From contig NVSG01000005.1 of assembly GCA_002401155.1 (NCBI GenBank), forward strand, positions 5,005-69,004: DNA of 64,000 nucleotides. Reading direction: 5' to 3'. A program made the translations under genes and the position numbers. The notes under the pieces are model-generated. The model saw only the letters and a program-made list of their open reading frames with translations, was not told where the DNA came from and did no database searches. Source of the DNA: Hyphomicrobiales bacterium (GTDB lineage: Bacteria > Pseudomonadota > Alphaproteobacteria > Rhizobiales > Rhizobiaceae). This document shows positions 45,062-54,312 of this stretch, one piece after another; within the stretch, counting starts at the first letter, position 1; each line of letters opens with the position of its first letter.

Positions 45062-45765
45062 CGCTTCTCAAACTCCAAAACATCCATGCAGGTTACGGCC
45101 ATGTCAAAGTTCTGTTCGGCATGGAACTGGAAATCAATGCAGGTGAAATCGTCACCCTTTTAGGGCGAAACGGCATGGGCAAAACCACTTTGGTAAAAGC
45201 CGTCACTGGCTTGAATTCTGCCCATTCCGGCAGCATCATGTTTGCGGGAAAAGAGATTTCCAGACTTCCCGCCCACGCCATCGGGCAATTGGGTGTGGGA
45301 CTGGTGCCGGAAGGGCGACACATCTTCCCAACCCTCACCGTGCGCGAAAACCTTGTCGCCACTTCGGCTAATCGCCTGAACAGGGAAAATCCGTGGGAGT
45401 TGGAAAACGTCTACGAACTTTTCCCCCGATTGATGGAACGTGAAAACCAGATGGGCGCAACCCTTTCTGGCGGCGAACAACAAATGCTGGCAATCGCCCG
45501 CGCCCTGATGACCAACCCGTCCCTCCTTATTTTAGATGAAGCAACTGAGGGGTTAGCCCCGCTCATTCGAAAAGAAATCTATAACTGCGTTTCCCTGCTC
45601 AAGGAGCGGGGTCAGTCGATCCTGATCATCGACAAATATATTGCCGAGCTACTTCCTATCGCTGACCGTCATTTTATCATTGAAAAAGGCAAGGCGGTTT
45701 GGCAGGGTAGTTCAAAGCAATTCAGTGCCGATCCGGCATTGAGCCAGCTTCATTTAGGAGTTTAA
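45058..45765 (+). CDS. livF: ABC transporter ATPase, LivF type
   Basis: A 235-residue nucleotide-binding subunit. Walker A GRNGMGKTT, signature LSGGEQQMLAIARALM, Walker B LLILDEATEGLAPLI. The LivF mark is GVGLVPEGRHIFPTLTVRENL. It pairs with the LivG-type protein to drive uptake. Its ATG overlaps the previous stop, and the hydrolase gene begins four bases after it ends. Confidence 0.93.
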   Translation: MTLLKLQNIHAGYGHVKVLFGMELEINAGEIVTLLGRNGMGKTTLVKAVTGLNSAHSGSIMFAGKEISRLPAHAIGQLGVGLVPEGRHIFPTLTVRENLVATSANRLNRENPWELENVYELFPRLMERENQMGATLSGGEQQMLAIARALMTNPSLLILDEATEGLAPLIRKEIYNCVSLLKERGQSILIIDKYIAELLPIADRHFIIEKGKAVWQGSSKQFSADPALSQLHLGV

Positions 45766-45769
45766 AGTC

Positions 45770-46645
45770 ATGGCAGAAGACGAAAATCCACTCTACCGGG
45801 GCATGAACCGCGAAACGCTGGATCAGCATTATAATCCGCGTAATGCAATCGACGATCACGAGCCATTCTTGACCGCCTACACCACACTGAGCGAGGCGGC
45901 GCGTGCTGCCACTAAAGGCAAGCTTGGTATTACCTATGGTCCAAGCCATGCCGAGAAACTTGATATTTTTCCTGCCGGAAAAAATGCCCCCGTTTTCATT
46001 TATATTCACGGTGGCTATTGGCGCATGATGTCGAAGAATGAAGCCTCCTTCATGGCAAAATCCTTCAACGATGCAGGCATCACTGTGGTCGCCGTTGATT
46101 ATGCCTTAGTGCCTGAGGTAACCCTTGATGAAATCGTGCGCCAATGCCGTGCAGCAATCACTTGGGTTTACAAATACGGCTCAGAATATGGCATCGACCG
46201 CAACCGCATCCATATTGGTGGTTCCTCCGCCGGGGGGCATCTGGTTGGTATGATGCTCGCTGATCGTTGGCCGGAAAAATTTGGCTTGCCCGGTGATGTA
46301 ATCAAAAGTGCATTGGGTTGCAGTGGTCTTTACGACCTGGAACCCCTCCGCCACACCTATATCGATGAGTGGATGCTTTTCGATCAGGGAACGATTGATC
46401 GCAATTCACCGCAATATCTACTCGGCTCCAAGAAAGCCTGCCCGACACTTTTGGCTGTCGGCTCTATCGAGTTTTCCGAGTTTCACCGCCAGACCGAAGA
46501 GTTCGCCAATGCATTGCGCAACAATGGCACCTCCGTCGAGGTGATGAATGTGCCGGATAGGAACCACTTCAATGTGGTAACCGATCTGAGCGATCCATCG
46601 GCTGCGATTACCAAGGCAACCATCGCGCAAATTCTCAAATCGTGA
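45770..46645 (+). CDS. Alpha/beta hydrolase, kynurenine formamidase-like
   Basis: A 291-residue alpha/beta-hydrolase of the HSL/kynurenine-formamidase type. The oxyanion motif is IYIHGGYWRMM, the nucleophile elbow GGSSAGGHL with the catalytic serine, and the late histidine sits in PDRNHFNVV. The opening YRGMNRETLDQHYNPRNA is common to arylformamidase-like proteins. It sits between liv-type transporter genes and soxB with a four-base overlap, so it probably hydrolyses the imported compound (an ester, amide or N-formyl derivative) to give a sarcosine-oxidase substrate. That link is inference. Confidence 0.82.
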   Translation: MAEDENPLYRGMNRETLDQHYNPRNAIDDHEPFLTAYTTLSEAARAATKGKLGITYGPSHAEKLDIFPAGKNAPVFIYIHGGYWRMMSKNEASFMAKSFNDAGITVVAVDYALVPEVTLDEIVRQCRAAITWVYKYGSEYGIDRNRIHIGGSSAGGHLVGMMLADRWPEKFGLPGDVIKSALGCSGLYDLEPLRHTYIDEWMLFDQGTIDRNSPQYLLGSKKACPTLLAVGSIEFSEFHRQTEEFANALRNNGTSVEVMNVPDRNHFNVVTDLSDPSAAITKATIAQILKS

Positions 46646-47895
46646 CGAGGCGGTATAATGCCTTCTCCCTGATCAAAGAGGGATTGAGTGGCCAAAAAGG
46701 CTGGAAGCCAGCATGGCGCTCACCAGAACCGAAAAAGCAGTATGATGTGATCATCGTCGGCGGCGGTGGCCACGGATTGGCAACTGCATATTATCTGGCA
46801 AAGAACCACGGAATTACCCGCGTAGCCATCCTTGAACGAGGCTGGCTCGGTGGTGGCAATACCGGGCGAAACACGGTCACCATCCGCTCCAATTATTTCT
46901 ACCCGGAAAGCGTTGCGTTGTATGAACTGTCGCTCAAACTCTATGAAAAACTTGGCCGCGAACTGAACTATAACATCATGTTTTCCCAGCGCGGTGTACT
47001 CAGTCTCATTCATTCAGAGCCGGAAATGGAAATGGCTGCCCGTCTGTGCAACGCCATGCAAATCAACGGAACAGATGCAGAAATATTGGACGTGGAAGCG
47101 GTCCAAGAACTCGTGCCGATATTGAATTTTAACGCTGATGCACGCTATCCGATATTCGGAGCAACCATTCAAAAGCGCGGAGGCGTAGCCCGTCACGATG
47201 CTGTGGCGTGGGGATATGCAAGGGCCGCAGATGCGATGGGCGTCGATATCATCCAAGGTTGCGAGGTACTTGATTTCATCAAGGAAGGTGGAAAATGCGT
47301 TGGCGTTGAAACCAATCGTGGCACCATCAGAGCCAATAAGGTCGGGGTTGCGGTTGCAGGCAATTCCACCGTCATGGCAAAACTTGGCGGCTATGAACTG
47401 CCCATCCACTCCTACACCCTGCAGGCTTGCGTCAGCGAACCGATAAAACCTTGCCTCAATACAGTGGTGGTATCACCGCCAATAGGCACATATCTCAGCC
47501 AGTCAGATAAGGGAGAAATGATCATCGGCGGCGGGTTGGACCGCGTACCGTCATACAATCAAAAGGGCAATCCACCGGCAGCTGAAACCGTCATTTCCGG
47601 CATGCTGGAAATGTTCCCTGTTCTTCGCCAATTGCGATTGATGCGCCAATGGGGCGGCACGGTGGATGTGACACCGGATAGTTCGCCAATCATTGGGCCA
47701 TCGGGAGTGCCGGGCATCTATCTCAATTGCGGTTGGGGTACGGGCGGGTTCAAAGCAATCCCAGCCGGTGGTTGGCTGTTCTCCCACCTGCTTGCAAAAG
47801 ACGAGCACCACGAAATCAGCCGACCATTCGACCTCGACCGGTTCACCAAGGGTTCATTGATCGATGAAGCCGCTGGTTCCGGCATCGCGCATTAG
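46642..47895 (+). CDS. soxB: Sarcosine oxidase beta subunit
   Basis: A 417-residue flavoprotein that oxidises sarcosine to glycine with release of a methylene group. FAD/NAD fold motif VIIVGGGGHGLATAYYLAKNHG, then ERGWLGGGNTGRNTVTIRSNY, which is distinctive for SoxB. His185 in GGVARHDAVAWGYAR is the likely counterpart of the histidine that binds FMN covalently. The GTG start at 46642 overlaps the hydrolase stop, and RRYNAFSLIKEGLSGQKGW is a normal SoxB N-terminus. First of soxBDAG. Confidence 0.96.
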   Translation: MTRRYNAFSLIKEGLSGQKGWKPAWRSPEPKKQYDVIIVGGGGHGLATAYYLAKNHGITRVAILERGWLGGGNTGRNTVTIRSNYFYPESVALYELSLKLYEKLGRELNYNIMFSQRGVLSLIHSEPEMEMAARLCNAMQINGTDAEILDVEAVQELVPILNFNADARYPIFGATIQKRGGVARHDAVAWGYARAADAMGVDIIQGCEVLDFIKEGGKCVGVETNRGTIRANKVGVAVAGNSTVMAKLGGYELPIHSYTLQACVSEPIKPCLNTVVVSPPIGTYLSQSDKGEMIIGGGLDRVPSYNQKGNPPAAETVISGMLEMFPVLRQLRLMRQWGGTVDVTPDSSPIIGPSGVPGIYLNCGWGTGGFKAIPAGGWLFSHLLAKDEHHEISRPFDLDRFTKGSLIDEAAGSGIAH

Positions 47896-47904
47896 GAGAG
47901 GCAT

Positions 47905-48174
47905 ATGCAAATTTATCCATGCCCCTTTTGCGGGCCACGAGACGAGACGGAATTTTCCTTCGGCGGGGAAGCTGGCAATGACCGGCCAGAACCAGCCGAA
48001 AAAATCAGCGCTGAGCGTTGGGCGCAATATCTCTACACCCAAGATAATCCCCGCGGCAACTCGCATGAAATCTGGGTGCATCTAACCTGCGACGAAGTTT
48101 TCGTCATGGAACGGGATACGGTCACCCACGAAGTGATAGGAACAAAATCACTCAGGCAGGAGGATGCGAAATGA
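47905..48174 (+). CDS. soxD: Sarcosine oxidase delta subunit
   Basis: An 89-residue zinc-binding subunit of heterotetrameric sarcosine oxidase. The zinc ligands are Cys6 and Cys9 (YPCPFCGPRDETEF), His59 and Cys62 (WVHLTCDEVF). GGAGAGG precedes its ATG. The stop overlaps soxA by four bases. Confidence 0.95.
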   Translation: MQIYPCPFCGPRDETEFSFGGEAGNDRPEPAEKISAERWAQYLYTQDNPRGNSHEIWVHLTCDEVFVMERDTVTHEVIGTKSLRQEDAK

Positions 48175-51023
48175 CCGCAAAACGCCTTCCTTCCGGCGGT
48201 AGAATTGACCGCGAAAAACCAGTCACCTTCACCTTCGATGGCAAAACCATATCAGCTTTTGAGGGCGACACCATCGCGTCTGCCTTGCTGGCGGCAAACC
48301 AATGGGTGGTTGGCCGAAGCTTCAAATATCACCGTCCCCGTGGCATCTGGGGTGCAGGCGTTGAAGAACCCAACGCCCTTGTCGATATCGAAATCGGCAA
48401 TCGCAATTTCCCCGTCAGTCGCGCCACCACCGAATTCGTCGAAGAGGGCATGGTGGTCACCACCGTCAATGGCCGTGTAGACCGTGCCGCCATTCTCGAC
48501 AAATTCGCAAAATTCATCCCGGCGGCGTTTTATTATAAAACGTTCATGTGGCCGGACTGGCATCTGTTCGAACCCTATATCCGCGACATGGCGGGTCTTG
48601 GCCGGATTAATCCTGATCTGCCGGAAACGGGCAGAGCCGAGCAAATCAACCATCATTGCGATGTGCTGGTCATTGGCAGCGGCCCCGCTGGTTTGATGGC
48701 CGCAAGTCTGGCGAGCAAAGCGGGTAAATCGGTGCTGTTGGTCGATAATCAACGCGACCTCGGCGGCTCACTGCTGCACATGGATGCGAATATAGAAGGC
48801 CAAGGCGTATCCGGATGGATAGCCGATAAAACCGACGAAATTGAAAAATCAGGCGGCAAAATTCTCAAATCCACCACTGCTTACGGCATCTATGATCACC
48901 AGATGATCTATCTCAATGAGAAGCGCAGCGATATGGCCCGTGATTTGGCCAGTGGTTTGGATTGCTTGTGGCGGGTGCGGGCAGGACACATCATTTTGGC
49001 CTCCGGCGCGATTGAGCGCCCGATGGTATTCCAGAACAATGACCGCCCCGGCATCATGTCGGCAGATGCAGGTCTGAAATATCTAAAACAGTTCGGAGTT
49101 CTGCCGGGCCAAAATATCGTTATCGCCACCAATAATGACAGCGCATACGGCACCGCCCTAGCGCTCCGGGAAGCAGGTGCCAATGTCACAATGCTAGATT
49201 CCCGCAAGGATGCTCAGGCAGAAGGCGACTTCGATATTCTTCGTGAAAAATCCGTAACCAACATCATTGGCAAAAACCGGATAGAGGCAGTGGTGGCCGA
49301 AAACCACACAATCAAAGCCGACTTGCTTCTCGTCTCCGGCGGCTGGACGCCCAGCGTTCACCTCTATTGTCAGGCAGGCGGTAAACTGGACTGGAACGAT
49401 ACCATCGCCGCCTTCGTGCCACGTGCATCCGTTAATGGTATCTCGGTAATCGGCGCAGCCAACGGAACTTTTGAACTGAACGATCTATTCGCCGAAGCCA
49501 AAGCTGTGGCAAGCAATTATGGCCAGCCGACAACCGGCAAAAACAGCGGCTTCAACATCGAACCAAACTGGCATGGTCCAAGCGCCAAAGGTCGGGCATG
49601 GGTCGATTATCAAAACGACGTCACCATCAAAGACGTGGAACTTGCCGCCCGCGAAAATTTCAAATCGGTGGAACATCTCAAGCGCTACACCACGCTGGGC
49701 ATGGCCAATGATCAGGGTAAAACCTCCAACATAAACGGCCTCGCCGCCATGGCCGCAATCACAGGGCGCGAGATCAAGGAAGTGGGAACCACAACCTATC
49801 GTCCGCCATTCACCCCTGTTCCTTTTGCCTCAATTGCTGGAAAACGATCTGGCGAATTGTTCAATCCAGTGAAGCGCTTACCTCTGGAAAACTGGCACCG
49901 CGCCAATGGTGCAAGTTTCAGGGAATATGGTGGCTGGCTTCGCCCGGCATATTACGGCAAAGACGAAACAGAAATCACTCGCGAAGCAAAGCACGCCCGC
50001 ACCAGCGTTGCGTTGTTCGATGGTTCCACCTTAGGAAAAATTGAAGTGATGGGGCCGGACGCCGCCAAGTTCCTCGATTTCCATTATTATAATACCGTCT
50101 CCACATTGAAGTCCGGTAAAATTCGTTACGCCTTCATGCTCACCGAGGGTGGCGCAATTTATGATGATGGCGTGTTGGCGCGTCTTTCCGAAAACCACTT
50201 TATTGTATCGTGTTCATCCAGCCACGTGGACGGGGTGCATCGCCGTTTAGAAATGTGGCGGCAAGACCAGTTTGATCCAACAAAAATCGCAATCCATAAC
50301 GCCACCGCCCAATGGGCAACGCTCACCGTCACCGGCCCAAAATCAGCGGCATTGTTGAACAAGATAGATTTTAATATCGACCTCGATGATGAAACTTTCC
50401 CGCACATGTCGATCAGAACCGGCAAGTTTGATGGTGCTGATGCTCGCCTTTCCCGCGTTAGTTTTTCCGGCGACAGAAGCTACGAAATCGCAGTCCCTGC
50501 CCACAAGACAGAAACCCTCTGGAGCCAGTTACACGATGCGGGAGCCGAGTTCGATGCCGCAACAATCGGGGTTGAAGCCATGTCCATCCTACGCGCAGAA
50601 AAAGGCTTCATCATCATCGGCAAGGATACGGACGGCACCACCATGCCGCAAGATTTGGGACTCACCGGTCCAATGAACAAAAAGAAAGGTGAATATCTCG
50701 GCAAGAGATCACTCTTCACCGAAAATGCCAAAGACGAAAACCGCCGCCAACTGGTCGGTCTGCAAGTGGCAAAGGGCAATGAAATGCTGATCACGGGTGC
50801 CCACGGAATAGAACGCGATGGCAACGACAAGCACAGCATTGGCTATGTCACCTCCAGCTATCTAAGCCCGAATATCGATAAACCCATCGCTCTTGCTTTG
50901 ATCGAGCGGGGTCTCACTCGCATGGGCGAAGAAATCGAAATCTGGCACATGGGCCAAAGTTGCAAAGCAACCATCTGCGCACCATGCTTTTTCGATCCAT
51001 CCATGGAGCGGCTCAATGCGTGA
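48171..51023 (+). CDS. soxA: Sarcosine oxidase alpha subunit
   Basis: A 950-residue subunit. The N-terminal part (PVTFTFDGKTISAFEGDTIASALLAANQW, FKYHRPRGIWGAGVEEPNALV) is the ferredoxin-like domain of the family. A dinucleotide fold follows at VLVIGSGPAGLMAASLASKAGKSVLLVD (about residue 164). From about residue 590 a GcvT-like aminomethyltransferase domain binds tetrahydrofolate and captures the methylene carbon as 5,10-methylene-THF. The one-carbon product would enter the same folate pool used by the methyltransferase cluster downstream. Overlaps soxD and soxG. Confidence 0.96.
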   Translation: MTAKRLPSGGRIDREKPVTFTFDGKTISAFEGDTIASALLAANQWVVGRSFKYHRPRGIWGAGVEEPNALVDIEIGNRNFPVSRATTEFVEEGMVVTTVNGRVDRAAILDKFAKFIPAAFYYKTFMWPDWHLFEPYIRDMAGLGRINPDLPETGRAEQINHHCDVLVIGSGPAGLMAASLASKAGKSVLLVDNQRDLGGSLLHMDANIEGQGVSGWIADKTDEIEKSGGKILKSTTAYGIYDHQMIYLNEKRSDMARDLASGLDCLWRVRAGHIILASGAIERPMVFQNNDRPGIMSADAGLKYLKQFGVLPGQNIVIATNNDSAYGTALALREAGANVTMLDSRKDAQAEGDFDILREKSVTNIIGKNRIEAVVAENHTIKADLLLVSGGWTPSVHLYCQAGGKLDWNDTIAAFVPRASVNGISVIGAANGTFELNDLFAEAKAVASNYGQPTTGKNSGFNIEPNWHGPSAKGRAWVDYQNDVTIKDVELAARENFKSVEHLKRYTTLGMANDQGKTSNINGLAAMAAITGREIKEVGTTTYRPPFTPVPFASIAGKRSGELFNPVKRLPLENWHRANGASFREYGGWLRPAYYGKDETEITREAKHARTSVALFDGSTLGKIEVMGPDAAKFLDFHYYNTVSTLKSGKIRYAFMLTEGGAIYDDGVLARLSENHFIVSCSSSHVDGVHRRLEMWRQDQFDPTKIAIHNATAQWATLTVTGPKSAALLNKIDFNIDLDDETFPHMSIRTGKFDGADARLSRVSFSGDRSYEIAVPAHKTETLWSQLHDAGAEFDAATIGVEAMSILRAEKGFIIIGKDTDGTTMPQDLGLTGPMNKKKGEYLGKRSLFTENAKDENRRQLVGLQVAKGNEMLITGAHGIERDGNDKHSIGYVTSSYLSPNIDKPIALALIERGLTRMGEEIEIWHMGQSCKATICAPCFFDPSMERLNA

Positions 51024-51528
51024 TTTTGCTGAAAAATGGACGCCGGTTCCCGATTGGGAAAAACAGAAAATTGAAGCAGCGGGCTTTTCCGTCCATCGCT
51101 TGTTTGGCTTGCATCAAACCTTGATCAGCGCAGCCACTGGTTTGGATCCGGTTAAAAACAAACCCATAGGCTGGGGACCGATAGCCAAAGGAAACGACTA
51201 CGCCATACAGATTTCCCGCGACAGGATATTGCAGGTTTCCGACAAGCCGACAAAGCAGCCCTTTGGCTGGCAGATGAAAGGTTTTGCCACCTCCTGCGCC
51301 AATGATTTATACGCAGTGTTTGAAATCAGCGGCAAAGATTGCAATCAGGTTTTTGCCCGCGCGTCGACCCTGAACTGGCGCGGCGAAAGCAAATCCGCCT
51401 CAATGCAATTTTCAAAACTCAATGCTCTGGTTTATCGCCATGGAGAAGAAAACAAACTGCGTGTTCACATTGATTCTCCCTATGCCACGTATTTCTGGAC
51501 ATGGCTTGAGCAGATTAATTTGAATTAA
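51016..51528 (+). CDS. soxG: Sarcosine oxidase gamma subunit
   Basis: A 170-residue subunit with a truncated aminomethyltransferase-like fold. Visible pattern: SVHRLFGLHQTLISAATGLDPVKNKPIGWGPIA, ISRDRILQVSDKP, and the C-terminal LRVHIDSPYATYFWTWLEQ, matching SoxG. It contacts the alpha subunit and structures the complex. The ATG lies eight bases inside soxA. The sox operon ends here; no purU or folD follows in this window, unlike many sox operons. Confidence 0.9.
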   Translation: MRDFAEKWTPVPDWEKQKIEAAGFSVHRLFGLHQTLISAATGLDPVKNKPIGWGPIAKGNDYAIQISRDRILQVSDKPTKQPFGWQMKGFATSCANDLYAVFEISGKDCNQVFARASTLNWRGESKSASMQFSKLNALVYRHGEENKLRVHIDSPYATYFWTWLEQINLN

Positions 51529-51678
51529 ATCCTAAAACGATGGGGTTACTTACCCCAAGCTTGCCTAATGGTTCCAATTAAGGGGAAATCTTTGGATGTG
51601 CTTGCGATCATGAAGCGCTGTGATACGCTTTGATTCTAACCTGTGCAGGGTTCCTTTTACTACCCACGGAGGATTATC

Positions 51679-53115
51679 ATGGCCGATTCCCACTCAACAG
51701 ATGCTGAACCCAGCTTTAGCGATAGCGTCAACATACTCTTTGACCGCGCTTGCGAATATATAGACATGTCAGATGGTCTGAGAGAAAAAATCAAAGTGGT
51801 GAATTCCACTTATACCGTTCGTTTCGGCGTGAAACTGCGCGGAGAAATTGTAACATTCACTGGCTATCGCTCTGTTCATTCCGAACACGCCGAACCGGTA
51901 AAAGGCGGAATACGCTACGCCATGTCCGTCAATCAAGATGAGGTCGAAGCTTTGGCCGCGCTGATGACGTATAAATGCGCACTGGTGGAAGTCCCCTTCG
52001 GCGGCTCAAAGGGCGGCTTGAGGATCAACCCGCTCGATTGGGAAGAGGATGAGCTGGAACGCATCACACGGCGCTTTGCCTATGAGCTGATCAAACGCGA
52101 TCTGATCAATCCGTCACAAAATGTTCCTGCACCTGATATGGGAACCGGCGAACGCGAAATGGCTTGGATTGCCGATCAATATAGACGCATGGCCACAACC
52201 GATATCGATGCGCGTGCTTGCGTCACCGGAAAGCCGCTCAACGCTGGCGGCATCCGCGGGCGTGTTGAAGCAACGGGCAGGGGCGTGCAATACGCCATTC
52301 GGGATTTCTTCCGACATGAGGAAGATGTTCAAATTTCTGGCCTGTCATCGGGCCTTGCCGGCAAACGCGTGATCATTCAGGGCTTGGGAAATGTGGGCTA
52401 CCACGCCGCAAAATTCCTTTCCGAGGAAGATGATTGCAAAATCACCGCAGTAATTGAACGTGATGGTGCCATTATCGACGAAAACGGCATCGACATCGAA
52501 GCCCTCAGTGCTCACATCAAAGAGCATCACGGGGTGAAGCTTTACGACCACGGCAAATATGTGGAAGACGGCGCAAAAGTGCTTGAGATGGAATGCGACA
52601 TTCTCATTCCTGCCGCCCTTGAAGCGGTTATCCACCGTCACAACGCTGCCAATATACAAGCGCCGTTGATCGTCGAAGCTGCCAACGGACCGATTACCGC
52701 AGGCGGTGACGATATCTTGCGCAAGAAGGGCACCGTTATCATCCCCGACATGTACGCAAATGCTGGCGGGGTTACGGTTTCCTATTTCGAGTGGGTCAAA
52801 AACCTGTCCCATATGAGGTTTGGCCGCATGCAAAGGCGCGAAGAAGAAGCCCGCCATATCATGCTGATCGATGAAATCGAAAGCGTCACAGGTAAAAAAC
52901 TTGCCGAAGGATTCAAGGATAAATTCATCACCGGTGCCGATGAATTAACCCTCGTGCGTTCCGGTCTCGATGACACCATGCGCAGTGCCTACGCCAGTAT
53001 GCGCGAAATATGGCACGAGAAACGCAAGCATCACGATAATTTCGATCTTAGAACCGCAGCTTATATGATCGCGATCGAGCGGGTATCTGCCTCATATCGC
53101 ACGCTTGGTCTGTAA
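51679..53115 (+). CDS. gdhA: Glutamate dehydrogenase
   Basis: A 478-residue Glu/Leu/Phe/Val-type dehydrogenase. The catalytic lysine region is KGGIRYAMSVNQDEVEALAALMTYKCALVEVPFGGSKGG, followed by PAPDMGTGEREMAWIADQY and the dinucleotide fold VIIQGLGNVGYHAAKF. The C-terminal extension is moderate. It interconverts glutamate and 2-oxoglutarate plus ammonium. ATG 51679 has GGAGG upstream and MADSHSTDAEPSF is the usual type of N-terminus. It follows the sox operon by 150 bases on the same strand, and may recycle nitrogen from glycine-type substrates. Confidence 0.93.
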   Translation: MADSHSTDAEPSFSDSVNILFDRACEYIDMSDGLREKIKVVNSTYTVRFGVKLRGEIVTFTGYRSVHSEHAEPVKGGIRYAMSVNQDEVEALAALMTYKCALVEVPFGGSKGGLRINPLDWEEDELERITRRFAYELIKRDLINPSQNVPAPDMGTGEREMAWIADQYRRMATTDIDARACVTGKPLNAGGIRGRVEATGRGVQYAIRDFFRHEEDVQISGLSSGLAGKRVIIQGLGNVGYHAAKFLSEEDDCKITAVIERDGAIIDENGIDIEALSAHIKEHHGVKLYDHGKYVEDGAKVLEMECDILIPAALEAVIHRHNAANIQAPLIVEAANGPITAGGDDILRKKGTVIIPDMYANAGGVTVSYFEWVKNLSHMRFGRMQRREEEARHIMLIDEIESVTGKKLAEGFKDKFITGADELTLVRSGLDDTMRSAYASMREIWHEKRKHHDNFDLRTAAYMIAIERVSASYRTLGL

Positions 53116-53124
53116 TAAATAATT

Positions 53125-53162
53125 CCGGCAGCCTCTTTTTCTTCTGGAAGGGAAGCTGCCGG
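53125..53162 (+). terminator. Stem-loop after gdhA
   Basis: CCGGCAGC at 53125-53132 and GCTGCCGG at 53155-53162 form an eight-base GC-rich stem with a 22-base loop that itself holds a T-run. It lies nine bases after the gdhA stop. The 3' T-tract is missing, so termination efficiency is uncertain. Confidence 0.55.
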
Positions 53163-53247
53163 GGCTAATGCAGATATTATCATCTGAAATTTACGCAAAC
53201 GAAACTAGTTTTTACTATCTTCCAGACTGAATTTTCAGGAGAGAATA

Positions 53248-54303
53248 GTGAAGTCTAGTCGTTTTGTATTCGTTGTATTTACGCTTTTTCTGCTGACATC
53301 TTGCTCAGAGGTCGATCCTGATGCAATTCCTGATCGTGACATAGACAGTTTTACTGTTGAGCGTCGTGGTTACAATATTCCCCAAGGCGTGGTGGTTTCC
53401 AAGGCGTATGAACCATTCTGGATTCAGCATGTGGCAACGGGCTACCGGCATATTCAGGGAACCGAGCGTCCCTCAAAAACCGGCATTCTTGAGGATATGG
53501 AGAGCTGTCAGTTTACCAAACCGACCAAGGATGAAATTTTCGCAAGCGCTTTTACCAAGCGTGGCTACCAAAGAGCGCTCATTCACACGATTTCAAGAGA
53601 AAACCTTGCTGAGAGTACCGAGAGATTCATAAAGGCCTATCGTGCCAAGGGTAAGGATGCCGCTAGTCTCGCCATTGGCGTCAGACCCAATGTGCAGGTG
53701 GTGGATGTTTTCGTCACGGAAACAAAAAAGCCCGTTTATCTCGCACTCATCGCTGATAGCGAAGTGGTCTGGAACATTCTAAAGGCGGAAAACGTGATTA
53801 TTTCACGGGTGGCGCTTATCGGCAAACAACCGGTTGGCATTGCGCATCTGGACCAATCCGTCCCCATTGAGATTCTAATTGGTAAAAAACTGGAACGCTG
53901 CAAAATTCTTCCAACTCGCGAACCGCAGGCGCATTGGGGTATCGTCAAAAACGAAAACGATAAAGATAATGGTCCAGGAATTCTGAAAAATGTCAGAGAA
54001 CGCCACCTGACATTTTCTAAGTGGTTTTACGACAATTTCGGTGTACGCACCGATGTAAACATGGCTGAGGGTAACAGGGTAAACCACTTTTTGATCGGGC
54101 GCCTTCCGCAAAAGCTTGCTGCCCGCATTCCCTTTAAGACGCTGGAGGGAACAGATGTGCGCATTTCCAAAACTGATTATCTCATGGTCGCCGATAGAAG
54201 GGCTTGGAGAAAAAGGGTTTCAGAATTGGTCCACGATTTGGCTCGAAAACAGGTCGGTGATGATCTCACCAGCCTCGCACCGAAGAGTGATAAAGAACAA
54301 TAA
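53248..54303 (+). CDS. Putative lipoprotein of unknown function
   Basis: A 351-residue protein with a lipoprotein signal (KSSRFVFVVFTLFLLTSC, lipobox cysteine at residue 19). The mature part has patterns such as SFTVERRGYNIPQGVVVSKAYEPFWIQHVATGYRHIQ, VRPNVQVVDVFVTETKKPVYLAL and IISRVALIGKQPVGI, which I do not recognise as a named family. GTG 53248 has AGGAG upstream. It stands alone, convergent with the corrinoid activator gene ten bases away. Envelope location is inferred from the signal only. Confidence 0.65.
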   Translation: MKSSRFVFVVFTLFLLTSCSEVDPDAIPDRDIDSFTVERRGYNIPQGVVVSKAYEPFWIQHVATGYRHIQGTERPSKTGILEDMESCQFTKPTKDEIFASAFTKRGYQRALIHTISRENLAESTERFIKAYRAKGKDAASLAIGVRPNVQVVDVFVTETKKPVYLALIADSEVVWNILKAENVIISRVALIGKQPVGIAHLDQSVPIEILIGKKLERCKILPTREPQAHWGIVKNENDKDNGPGILKNVRERHLTFSKWFYDNFGVRTDVNMAEGNRVNHFLIGRLPQKLAARIPFKTLEGTDVRISKTDYLMVADRRAWRKRVSELVHDLARKQVGDDLTSLAPKSDKEQ

Positions 54304-54312
54304 ATAGAACGC

